Positions 54,202 to 62,261 of a DNA stretch of 64,000 nt are shown here, in pieces. The notes beneath the pieces are model-generated. The model had not been told where the DNA came from. It did not search any database and was given only the letters and a program-made list of their open reading frames with translations. The position numbers were made by a program, and so were the translations under genes. How positions within the stretch are numbered: position 1 is the stretch's first letter; every line of letters begins with the position of its first letter. Source of the stretch: Paenibacillus radicis (ex Xue et al. 2023) (lineage in GTDB: Bacteria; Bacillota; Bacilli; Paenibacillales; NBRC-103111); the NCBI RefSeq assembly GCF_024722015.1, contig NZ_JANQBD010000012.1:1-64000 (forward strand), written 5' to 3'.

Positions 54202-55038
54202 CTAGCCCTTCACACCGCCCAGCGTAATACCCTTAATAACCTGCTTCTGCAAAATAATGAAAACAACTAGCAATGGGACAATCGCCGCTAGTGATGCCAT
54301 CATTAGAACCGCGTAATTGTCGGCGTAATCGTTTTTGAACATCTGAATGCCGAGCGGAATAGGAAATAATTTCTGCTGGATCAGGAAAATAAGCGGTCCT
54401 TGATAATCATTCCAAGACCAGATGAATTTGATAATGCCAACGGTAGCCAAAATCGGCTTGCACAGAGGTACCATGATGCCTGCATAAATTCGCCAATACC
54501 CTGCTCCGTCGATCTTCGCTGCTTCTATATACTCACTATGGATACCTGCCATAAATTGGCGCAGAAGGAATGTAAAATACATGGAAAACATGCCCATCAG
54601 GATCAAGCCCTCATGAGTATTATAGAGATGAAGCCATTTCAATAACAGGTACCTTGGAACAAGTGTTGATTCAGATGGAATGATCATTAACGCTAACAAC
54701 AGCCCGAACACATAATCTCTTCCCTTGTATTGCAGCTTCGTAAATGCGAAGGCCGCCATGGATGAAAAAATTAATGTGAATACGGTCATAATAACAGCTA
54801 GCTTCAGCGAATTCCAATAAAACAGAGAGAACGAAACTTTACTGAACCACACTTGCTTGAAATTAGCGATAGCATTCCATCGCTCAGGGATCCATTGAAT
54901 AGGGTAAGTAAGAACATCTGCCTCATATTTCATGGCTGCTGAAACCATCCACAGCAATGGAATTAAAAATAATAATGAAAAAATAGCTAGCACAATCGTT
55001 GTCAGCCATTTAGAAACATCGAATTTTGTAGTGAGCAA
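54202..55038 (-). CDS. Carbohydrate ABC transporter permease (CUT1, second subunit)
   Basis: This is a 278-residue membrane protein with six segments and the EAA loop EAAKIDGAGYWRIYAGIMVPL. The start is TTG 55038, with AGGAGGTGA 7 nt upstream. It follows the first permease by 22 bp. The C-terminus VIKGITLGGVKG is typical of the MalG-like subunit. Confidence 0.93.
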   Translation of the reverse strand: MLTTKFDVSKWLTTIVLAIFSLLFLIPLLWMVSAAMKYEADVLTYPIQWIPERWNAIANFKQVWFSKVSFSLFYWNSLKLAVIMTVFTLIFSSMAAFAFTKLQYKGRDYVFGLLLALMIIPSESTLVPRYLLLKWLHLYNTHEGLILMGMFSMYFTFLLRQFMAGIHSEYIEAAKIDGAGYWRIYAGIMVPLCKPILATVGIIKFIWSWNDYQGPLIFLIQQKLFPIPLGIQMFKNDYADNYAVLMMASLAAIVPLLVVFIILQKQVIKGITLGGVKG

Positions 55039-55060
55039 CTATGTCACCTCCTGATTAAAA

Positions 55061-55990
55061 TCACTTCTTGCTATTTTGCAATTTCCATGTCAATAAAGTC
55101 ACGATCCCTACAATCAGGAATAATACCCATGATATTGCCGATGCATACCCCATTCGGAAATTACGAAAGCCTTCTTCATAAATCCGATACACAAGGACTG
55201 TAGATGAATCATTCGGACCGCCTCCCGTTAAAAAGGAGATCAAATCGAACACTTTGAACGACGACATAAGGGTCGTAATAAATAAAAACGATAGTGTAGG
55301 AGCCAGAAGAGGCAGCGTTATACGGAAAAATTGCTGCAGGGAATTGGCTCCATCAATACTGGCCGCCTCGTAAAGCTCATCGGGAATGTTAGTCAGACCG
55401 GCGATAAAAATAATCATTTGGTACCCAATTGCTGCCCAAATCGCAATAATAATGATGGCTACCAATGAATAGTGAGTATCCGCAAGCCACTTTGGAGGTT
55501 CCGAAATCCCAAGGCTAATCAGAAATCTGTTGACCGGTCCTGAAGACGGATGATACAACGCGCTCCACACTGTCCCAAGGGCTATGATGGAGGAAATATA
55601 AGGAATAAAGAAGACAACTTTAAAAAAGCTTTGACCGTATACACGGGAATGGACAAGCACGGACAACACCAATGCAAGAAATAACCCTACCGGCACAACA
55701 AAAATCGTATACGTGAAGTTGTTTTTCAAAGCCATGAAAAACTTCTCGTCTTCCAGCAGCATTTTAAAATTATCCAATCCTACGAAATTAATAGTCGATA
55801 GCCCACCTACCAAATTCCAATCGCAAAAGCTTAAATAAAGAGAAAATAGAATCGGGAACAACCCCAGCAGAAGTAGTCCGATCAATTCCGGGGCTGTAAA
55901 AAGCCATCCTGCCAATGCTTCTTTTCTAGCTGTGTTCCAATATTTTTTTCGTAATGCGGCAGGCCTGGACGCCGCTTCCACTTTGGCCAT
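55061..55990 (-). CDS. Carbohydrate ABC transporter permease (CUT1, first subunit)
   Basis: This is a MalF/UgpA-type permease of 309 residues with six membrane segments and the EAA loop EAASIDGANSLQQFFRITLPLL. ATG 55990 (MAKVEAAS) has GAGGTGAC 7 nt upstream; the GTG at 56002 is part of that site. It is first in the operon, so the order is permease, permease, binding protein, an inversion of the usual order that is compensated by the internal promoter before the binding-protein gene. Confidence 0.92.
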   Translation of the reverse strand: MAKVEAASRPAALRKKYWNTARKEALAGWLFTAPELIGLLLLGLFPILFSLYLSFCDWNLVGGLSTINFVGLDNFKMLLEDEKFFMALKNNFTYTIFVVPVGLFLALVLSVLVHSRVYGQSFFKVVFFIPYISSIIALGTVWSALYHPSSGPVNRFLISLGISEPPKWLADTHYSLVAIIIIAIWAAIGYQMIIFIAGLTNIPDELYEAASIDGANSLQQFFRITLPLLAPTLSFLFITTLMSSFKVFDLISFLTGGGPNDSSTVLVYRIYEEGFRNFRMGYASAISWVLFLIVGIVTLLTWKLQNSKK

Positions 55991-56026
55991 ACTTTTAGTC
56001 ACCTCAACGATAGATTTATTAGTATT

Positions 56027-56091
56027 ACTATAACGTGTTCTCGGAATCTACACCCGCACACGATTTTTACTAATGTGTGCACTATTTTTAC
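56027..56091 (-). promoter_or_regulatory. Promoter/operator B: 21-bp-spaced direct repeats before the permease operon
   Basis: On the plus strand, CGCACACGATTTTTAC begins at 56055 and TGTGCACTATTTTTAC at 56076, 21 bp apart; the CAC-N-ATTTTTAC part is the same in both. A minus-strand TATAGT (complement of 56027-56032) lies 22 nt beyond the proximal repeat. Confidence 0.65.
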
Positions 56092-56108
56092 CTGCGTACT
56101 CTTGGAAT

Positions 56109-56192
56109 TGATGTTTAAAACCAAAAAAGCGTTTATACCTGCGGTCTTTACCGTCAGATATAAACGCTTTTCATTTTTACTGTTGTTTCAGC
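56109..56192 (-). terminator. Terminator within an 84-bp duplicated segment (copy 2), end of the murQ operon
   Basis: This is nearly identical to 40497-40580. The stem is AAAAGCGTTTATA with TATAAACGCTTTT, perfect in this copy. On the minus strand, transcription leaving murQ enters the stem and then meets a T-rich TTTTTTGGTTTTAAAC. The segment includes the last five codons and stop of murQ. Confidence 0.8.
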
Positions 56193-57085
56193 AATTCGAT
56201 TGTTTTACCGAAATGTCCGCCAGTTTCCTGTAGCGCTTGAGCCGCTTCTTGCTGGCTAATGTTAAACTTCAGCATAAGGATGGCCACCCGAGCATCCCCT
56301 TTGGCAGAGTTCACAAAGGCTTTAGCAGTCTCCTCATCGCTATGCGTCGCATCCTGCACAATCCGGACTACACGATCCTTCAGCTTGGCATTCGTCGCTT
56401 GAACATTTACCATTAAATTTCCATATACCTTGCCAAGCTGGATCATCGCTCCCGTGGTGATCATATTTAATACCATTTTCGTCGCTGTTCCAGCCTTAAG
56501 CCGTGTCGATCCTGTAATAATTTCAGGCCCGACAGGAACCTCTATCGGATATTGAGACGCAGCGCTCATCGGGGCATTTGCGTTGCAGCTTAGACTCACC
56601 GTCAGAGCGCCTATGCGGGCGGCTTCCTGAAGCGCACCTATCACATATGGCGTCCGTCCGCTCGCGGCAATACCGATCACGGCATCACGAGAGGTTACTT
56701 GAGCGGAAGCCTCCAATTTACCGGCTTCGGCATTATCCTCTGCGTTCTCAATAGCTTGAGTCATAGCTTTCTCACCACCGGCAATAATGCCAATGACAAG
56801 CTCTGGGCTCACCCCGAAGGTAGGAGGACATTCGGATGCATCCAGAATTCCCAATCTTCCGCTAGTACCTGCCCCAAAGTAGAATAATCTGCCGCCTTGC
56901 TCCATAATTGGGACAATTGCTTCAATGGCCGAACCTATTTGAGGCAGCGCCCTGCTTACGGAATGAGCCACTGACTGGTCCTCTTCATTCATTATTTCAA
57001 CAATTTCACGAACGCTCAGTTGATCTAATTGGCGGGAACGCTCATTGGTTTGTTCCGTTGTCATTTGCTTTGTGAGCTGTATCAT
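56177..57085 (-). CDS. murQ: N-acetylmuramic acid 6-phosphate etherase
   Basis: MurQ cleaves the lactyl ether of MurNAc-6-phosphate to give GlcNAc-6-phosphate and D-lactate in cell-wall recycling. The 302 residues show the SIS-domain sugar-phosphate site FYFGAGTSGRLGILDASECPPTFG, with the catalytic Glu in DASECPPT, and the second signature GPEIITGSTRLKAGTATKMVLN. Start ATG 57085 (MIQLTK) follows AAAGGGG by 9 nt and lies 44 bp inside the kinase gene, so translation is coupled. It is the last gene of the operon. Confidence 0.95.
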   Translation of the reverse strand: MIQLTKQMTTEQTNERSRQLDQLSVREIVEIMNEEDQSVAHSVSRALPQIGSAIEAIVPIMEQGGRLFYFGAGTSGRLGILDASECPPTFGVSPELVIGIIAGGEKAMTQAIENAEDNAEAGKLEASAQVTSRDAVIGIAASGRTPYVIGALQEAARIGALTVSLSCNANAPMSAASQYPIEVPVGPEIITGSTRLKAGTATKMVLNMITTGAMIQLGKVYGNLMVNVQATNAKLKDRVVRIVQDATHSDEETAKAFVNSAKGDARVAILMLKFNISQQEAAQALQETGGHFGKTIELLKQQ

Positions 57086-58088
57086 CGTGCTTTTCCCCTT
57101 TGTCATTGCATTGTTGTTGAATGGTATTTATCATCTCAGGCGTAATAAGCAATCCTGCCTGTTTAACAGCAAAGTAATAGCTCCCGATTACAGGAGGGAC
57201 GTTCAAACAACGGATGTCAAGCGATAATGCACGTATCTGAGGCCATTCAGTGAATGCCTCCAGGAAATACGGCTCCTGAAATACGCCTCCGCTCAAAATA
57301 AGCGGAGTTTTATCAGTTCCATGCTTCAGCTTGCAATGAGTCGCAGCTGCAAGTGCTGCCAGCTCACGAACCGCTTCAGACACAATAAACTCTGCTGCAG
57401 CGTCTCCTTCCTTAGCCGCTTCAAATACTGCCGGCGACAAGGAAGCTACCTTCGCTCTCATATTATCTGCTTCATAAATAGCCGTAATGAGTTTATCCGG
57501 GCTGGCAAGCGAGAGTCTTGCCAATATCTTGTCCGTCAACAAAGTAGGGGCCGTTCTTCCGTCATAGGCTTTCATTACGGCTTGCAGACCTCTTTTACCA
57601 AGGTCGAAGCCGCTCCCCTCATCTCCAAACACATATCCCCATCCGCCCACACGGATATATTCATCCGTAGCCGGGTCGAAGCCGCAGCAGATAGATCCTG
57701 TGCCTGAGATTAACACCATCCCTCTCTCGCCAAACGTTCCCGCAGCAAGCGCTGTGATAGCGTCATTGTACACAGTGATCACAGCTTGCTGGGGCAGTTC
57801 TGCTGCCAGGTGCTCTACAATGCGAGCCTTATCTTCGGGTCTGTCGCTTCCTGCCAAACCAAGAACGATGCCTGCCACCTGCTCCCGTGAAGATCCGGAC
57901 AACTCCAAGCCACGGCGAATCAACCCGGAGAGCTCGGTTTTCACTTCGTCCCATGGCCTCGACTTTAAATTGCTGGAGCCTCCGTAGCTAAGGGAAAGTA
58001 CATGTCCTTCTTCATCTCCAACCAAGAGAGCTGTCTTTGTTCCACCGCCGTCAACGGCAAGGAAACGTCTACTGCTCTTTCCTGTCAT
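57042..58088 (-). CDS. BadF/BadG-type sugar kinase (MurK-like, GlcNAc/MurNAc kinase)
   Basis: This is an ASKHA-fold kinase with phosphate-binding loop FLAVDGGGTKTALLVGD, a second phosphate loop LISGTGSICCG, and the glycine motif GGWGYVFGDEGSGFDLGKRG typical of N-acetylglucosamine kinases of the BadF/BadG family. Next to MurQ it is most likely the MurK-type enzyme that phosphorylates MurNAc and GlcNAc. Start ATG 58088 follows GGAAGG by 7 nt and overlaps the HAD gene stop by ATGA. Confidence 0.88.
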   Translation of the reverse strand: MTGKSSRRFLAVDGGGTKTALLVGDEEGHVLSLSYGGSSNLKSRPWDEVKTELSGLIRRGLELSGSSREQVAGIVLGLAGSDRPEDKARIVEHLAAELPQQAVITVYNDAITALAAGTFGERGMVLISGTGSICCGFDPATDEYIRVGGWGYVFGDEGSGFDLGKRGLQAVMKAYDGRTAPTLLTDKILARLSLASPDKLITAIYEADNMRAKVASLSPAVFEAAKEGDAAAEFIVSEAVRELAALAAATHCKLKHGTDKTPLILSGGVFQEPYFLEAFTEWPQIRALSLDIRCLNVPPVIGSYYFAVKQAGLLITPEMINTIQQQCNDKGEKHDDTAHKANDNGTNQ

Positions 58089-58900
58089 ATCGAATCCTTC
58101 CCTTCTGCGCTCGTACGCCCGGAAGCCTCCGAATCCAGACAATTGAACAATTCACTAAGGTCGCTAATCACATATTCGGGAATGTAGCTTTCCGGTAAAG
58201 GAGCTCCCTCCAATTCCGGATTTTCCTGAACGGCCAGCTTTTCCAGCAAAACAAGTAGGCCTTCACTTTGTGTCCGTTCCTTTGGAGTCAAAGCAAGCAG
58301 CTCCTCTTGCATACGACGATTGATAAGCACCGCTGTTACCCCTATTCTATTTGCTATGGTAACATCGTGATCCAGACGGTCTCCTACGTGCGCGACAATT
58401 TCTCCGCCTTGCAGCAAGCCGTCTACCATACGTACATCCGGCTTAGCAAAGCCGACCCGCTCCGGAGTAACAATCTCATCCAGCCATTCGGTTAGCCCGA
58501 GCGCTTTCATAACCGGGTATTGATATTTATAATACCCGTTCGTTACAGCAGCAACTGAATACCCTTCTTCTTTTAACCGCTTTAAAGCTGGAAGAACCGT
58601 ATCGTCAAGCAAATATATTTTGGGTCGAACCGAATGCTTAAGCACCAGCTCTTCGATATTAAACTCTCTGTTCAAGCCCAGCTCTTGTGACAGCCTCTTA
58701 ACAATTGCATCCCAGTCGTAGGCCGCTACAATGTCTCCACTCACCAGCAAGCTTTCGTGCCTGGCTAGCAGCTGTTTCTTGGCTTCATAAGGAGCGTTCA
58801 ACTCCCCAGCCAGGATGCCTTCAATCTCTGGAAAAATCCAGGAACCAAAAGGATTTTGCATAAGCGTTCCATCCAAATCAAATGTAACCCACCGCTTCAT
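58085..58900 (-). CDS. HAD-superfamily phosphatase in the MurNAc operon
   Basis: This is a 271-residue HAD hydrolase with all four motifs: nucleophile D8-x-D10 in FDLDGTLM, Thr in AAVTNG, Lys in GFAKPD, and the acidic motif GDRLDHDV. A helical cap lies between motifs I and II, as in small-molecule phosphatases. It overlaps the kinase and the permease genes by four bases each, so it is an integral part of the operon. A sugar-phosphate phosphatase balancing MurNAc-6-phosphate or GlcNAc-6-phosphate levels is a reasonable guess, not shown. Confidence 0.85.
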   Translation of the reverse strand: MKRWVTFDLDGTLMQNPFGSWIFPEIEGILAGELNAPYEAKKQLLARHESLLVSGDIVAAYDWDAIVKRLSQELGLNREFNIEELVLKHSVRPKIYLLDDTVLPALKRLKEEGYSVAAVTNGYYKYQYPVMKALGLTEWLDEIVTPERVGFAKPDVRMVDGLLQGGEIVAHVGDRLDHDVTIANRIGVTAVLINRRMQEELLALTPKERTQSEGLLVLLEKLAVQENPELEGAPLPESYIPEYVISDLSELFNCLDSEASGRTSAEGKDSI

Positions 58901-59721
58901 GATTTCACCGCCCCTGCTGTTAATCCTTCAATAAATTGTCGTGATGCAATCAGAAACGCAATAATCATTGGCAAGGAGGATAAGGTAAGACCGCTGAACA
59001 ATAAATTCCATTCCGTGTCATACTCACCGAACAAATTCAACATCCCAAGAGGAATAGTCCCCTTTTCTGTCGATTTAATAAAAACCAATGGATAGAAGAA
59101 GTCATTCCATACATGAATCAAGTCCGTAATCGCTACGGTAGCCATAGCAGGACGCATAAGCGGAAGCACTATTTTGTAATACACCTGAAAATCATTGCAT
59201 CCATCAATTCGAGCGCTTTGATCCAGATCCTTGGGCAGCGTCCCGAAGAAACCGAAGAATAGAAAGACTGCAAACGATATATGGCCAGCTATATAAACAA
59301 TGATCAATCCTATGAGTGAGTCAAGTAAATTCAACTTCATCAACTGCATATACAAGGGCGAAATAGCCAGCTTCATCGGAAGCATCAAACCAAGCATGAA
59401 GAAGAATAAGACGGCTCCGTTCCATCGGAACGTATATCTGGCAAGATAAAACGCGGCCATCGAGGAAATGATCAAAATAATAATTACCGATACGCCACTG
59501 ACAAACACACTGTTAACGAAATATTCATCAAAATGTACCTTATTCCAAACTTCAATAAAATTGACAAAAGAAAAACTGTGAGGAAGGCCGAGCGGCGAAG
59601 TAGTAATCTCTTTCTTCGTTTTAAAGGAAGACATAATCATTAAAAATATAGGGTACAATGATATGAATGAGAAAAGGGTCATAACGGCATATTTGGATAA
59701 TTGTTGTAGCCGGTGTTCCAT
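58897..59721 (-). CDS. Carbohydrate ABC transporter permease (MurNAc operon, second subunit)
   Basis: This is a MalG-type permease of 274 residues with six membrane segments and the EAA loop QSARIDGCNDFQVYYKIVLPLM. Start ATG 59721 has GGAGGATG upstream; the ATG six bases earlier lies on the site. It overlaps the HAD gene by ATGA and follows the first permease by about 70 bp. Confidence 0.92.
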   Translation of the reverse strand: MEHRLQQLSKYAVMTLFSFISLYPIFLMIMSSFKTKKEITTSPLGLPHSFSFVNFIEVWNKVHFDEYFVNSVFVSGVSVIIILIISSMAAFYLARYTFRWNGAVLFFFMLGLMLPMKLAISPLYMQLMKLNLLDSLIGLIIVYIAGHISFAVFLFFGFFGTLPKDLDQSARIDGCNDFQVYYKIVLPLMRPAMATVAITDLIHVWNDFFYPLVFIKSTEKGTIPLGMLNLFGEYDTEWNLLFSGLTLSSLPMIIAFLIASRQFIEGLTAGAVKS

Positions 59722-59793
59722 ACACATCCTCCATTACTTACGGAATCCTGTTGATTCGTCTAATTGTGCGAGTTAATAAAACCAGTTCCAGCT

Positions 59794-60747
59794 CTAGTAG
59801 TCGACCGCTTTCTTCTTGAAGAAGAACATGGATATGGCGGTTGCGGCAGAAATAAGGGCAAGCAAAACTACAGCAAGCGCAGAACCGAGTCCGATGGAAT
59901 CTCCCCCGCCTACAGTGCCAAACATCAAACGATAAAAATAAAGCGCTAACACATCCGTTGAATAATACGGTCCACCAGATGTACCCTGCATGGCATATAT
60001 CATCTCAAACGATTCAAAGGATGAAATGAAGGTTAGAATCGTCATGATCATTATAGACGGCATCGAAAGAGGAATCGTAATTTTGAATAACAGCGTCAAT
60101 CCGGCTGCTCTGTCTATTCTGGCTGCTTCATAAATTTCAGTGGAAATGGACTGAAGTCCAACTAGAAAGATAAGTACCGCAAATCCGAAACCATACCAGC
60201 TGTCTACCATAATAACCGTAAGAAATGCCGTCTTCGGATCTCCCAGCCATGGCTTGGCCAGCTCCGCCAGCCCAATTGCCTTCAAAAACGTATTCAAAGC
60301 TCCGTAGGAAGGGTTCAGAATCAAGCTGAACAAGAAACCTACCACAATAACCGATAACAGCTTGGGAAGAAAAAAGACCGTTTTGAAAAACTCTTTACCC
60401 TTTAACTTGCTGTTAATAATCAAAGCCAGCATATAAGCTACCATCAACTTAGCCGGTACAGTAACCAGGAAGAAAATAATATTATGCCCGAATGCATTAT
60501 AAAATGTTTCTGCGTGGGGCGACTCGGTAAACAAGCGGATAAAATTGTTAAACCATATGAAATCTCCGCGTTTTAATCCTGTCCAGGCAAACATACTGTT
60601 CAAAAGCGCTGAAGCGATAGGGTAAACCATAAATCCGACGTAAAAAAGAAGCGACGGAAGCAGGAATAAATGTACAAGATGCTTGGTGTAATTACGTTTT
60701 CGTTTCCTTTCAACACCTGTCACTGCTAACTGCGGCCCTTCATTCAA
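59794..60747 (-). CDS. Carbohydrate ABC transporter permease (MurNAc operon, first subunit)
   Basis: This is a MalF/UgpA-type permease of 317 residues with six segments and the EAA loop EAARIDRAAGLTLLFKITIPLS. The start is TTG 60747, with AAGGAGG about 9 nt upstream. The binding protein lies 145 bp upstream, separated by a stable hairpin. Confidence 0.92.
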   Translation of the reverse strand: MNEGPQLAVTGVERKRKRNYTKHLVHLFLLPSLLFYVGFMVYPIASALLNSMFAWTGLKRGDFIWFNNFIRLFTESPHAETFYNAFGHNIIFFLVTVPAKLMVAYMLALIINSKLKGKEFFKTVFFLPKLLSVIVVGFLFSLILNPSYGALNTFLKAIGLAELAKPWLGDPKTAFLTVIMVDSWYGFGFAVLIFLVGLQSISTEIYEAARIDRAAGLTLLFKITIPLSMPSIMIMTILTFISSFESFEMIYAMQGTSGGPYYSTDVLALYFYRLMFGTVGGGDSIGLGSALAVVLLALISAATAISMFFFKKKAVDY

Positions 60748-60855
60748 GCCAGTTCGCCTCCTTCGTAAATAAGGTTCCTTACACGGGTCTAGCCTCGGTG
60801 AAATTCATTCCGGTTATTTCCAGATTAATTAGCTGCGAGTTACAGATCAGATCGG

Positions 60856-60881
60856 AAGCGCTGGAGAACAATCCAGCGCTT
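60856..60881 (-). other. Intercistronic hairpin between binding-protein and permease genes
   Basis: AAGCGCTGGA (60856-60865) and TCCAGCGCTT (60872-60881) form a perfect 10-bp stem with a 6-nt loop and no T run. Such hairpins after a binding-protein gene usually protect its message and lower expression of the permeases downstream. Confidence 0.65.
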
Positions 60882-60892
60882 GCCTGAACCTG

Positions 60893-62203
60893 TTACGGCT
60901 GAGCTTTAAACCATTTACCGCTTGAGGTTTGCACGGCTTCCGCTACCTGCTCGGGAGTCAGCCTGCCAAGATACATACCTTGCAGCGAATCCTCAAATGT
61001 AACCTTGGTTGGTGGAGTTCCCAGATTGAAGTTGGTCAGGATCAAATAAGGAGTTGAATTTTTACTGCTGATAGATGCCATCTTTTTCAACAAAGGATGG
61101 GTCGGCTCTACTCCAGTAATAGGACTTACACGAGTCAGCTTTTCACTGAACATTTGTCCGAATGTTTTGGATGCGATAAACTCCATGAACTTCAAGGATT
61201 GCTCTTGATACTTGGAATCTTTGGCTACAGCATACGAACCGTCGACCCAAGTAACGATATTAGGCTGATCCCCTTTTTTCGCAACAAATCCGGTGAAAAA
61301 GTCAACAGGGAAATCCAATTTATTCGCCTCGAAGGTTTCTAAACGATGGCTTCCATTAATATACATGGCAGCTTGACCGTTATAAAACAACGTCTGAGCA
61401 TCCTTATCATCTATCGCGATAAAATCTTTAGGGAAGTAAGGCTCAAGCTTCTTCATCCGGCTAATTGACTCGACAAAGCCTGGATCCTTGAAATTGCTTT
61501 TGCCTTTCAGCAGTGAATCCACGAAGGCATTACCGCCATACGCGCTTTCCCCTATTACAGAATGAGTCATGGAGAGCAAGTAAGCCGCTTTACCGGATTG
61601 GGCGATCGGTACTATATTTTTGCTTTTTAATTTTTCACATACTGCCAAAAATTCCTCGAACGTTTCAGGTGTTTTCAAACCCTGCTCATCAAACATCTTC
61701 TTATTATAGAAGATAACCGCATTGTTGAGCATGAACGGTATGCCGTACACCTTATTATCACTGCCCTTTGCCGCAGCCAAATAGGAATCAGGAATTTGAT
61801 CGACACCTTTGACCTTGTCCAGAGCTGTTAAATACTTCCCATCCGCCAAAGTTGTCGCAACATCATAGGGACGCAGTTGAAGGATATCTACCCCAGAGCC
61901 CGATACAAGCGTGTTGTTTAGAATGGTGTTGTACTCCGTTGATTTAAATGGCTTGAATTCCACTTTAATATCAGGGTTCTGCTTCTGGAATTCGCCGATT
62001 AACGCCTCGTACCCGGCTTTATCCTCAGGTCTCCAGCTGTACATCGTCAGTTTAACCGGATCACCGCCTTGTTTAACCGAAGCTTCGCCCGCCGGCTTCT
62101 TGCCGGATTGTGACGGAGTTGTTGCGCTTCCGCCGCACGCGGTTGCTAATATACTCGTCATTAGTAAAAGGGTAGTACCAAATAATAATTTGCTTTTCTT
62201 CAT
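60893..62203 (-). CDS. Sugar-binding lipoprotein of the MurNAc operon
   Basis: This is a family-1 solute-binding lipoprotein: signal peptide and lipobox ILATACGG, Ser/Gly-rich linker, then a fold with LTMYSWRPEDKAGYEALIGEFQKQ and the typical C-terminal half (FYNGQAAMYINGSHRLETFE, QSLKFMEFIASKTFGQMF). It is the first transport gene after the MurR-type regulator (58-bp gap). The operon context predicts binding of MurNAc, GlcNAc-MurNAc or a muropeptide sugar. Confidence 0.92.
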   Translation of the reverse strand: MKKSKLLFGTTLLLMTSILATACGGSATTPSQSGKKPAGEASVKQGGDPVKLTMYSWRPEDKAGYEALIGEFQKQNPDIKVEFKPFKSTEYNTILNNTLVSGSGVDILQLRPYDVATTLADGKYLTALDKVKGVDQIPDSYLAAAKGSDNKVYGIPFMLNNAVIFYNKKMFDEQGLKTPETFEEFLAVCEKLKSKNIVPIAQSGKAAYLLSMTHSVIGESAYGGNAFVDSLLKGKSNFKDPGFVESISRMKKLEPYFPKDFIAIDDKDAQTLFYNGQAAMYINGSHRLETFEANKLDFPVDFFTGFVAKKGDQPNIVTWVDGSYAVAKDSKYQEQSLKFMEFIASKTFGQMFSEKLTRVSPITGVEPTHPLLKKMASISSKNSTPYLILTNFNLGTPPTKVTFEDSLQGMYLGRLTPEQVAEAVQTSSGKWFKAQP

Positions 62204-62261
62204 TCTTGACCCCTCCAGATAATAGTTATTTATATGAAACCAATAGGTGATTCCAAAAAAG

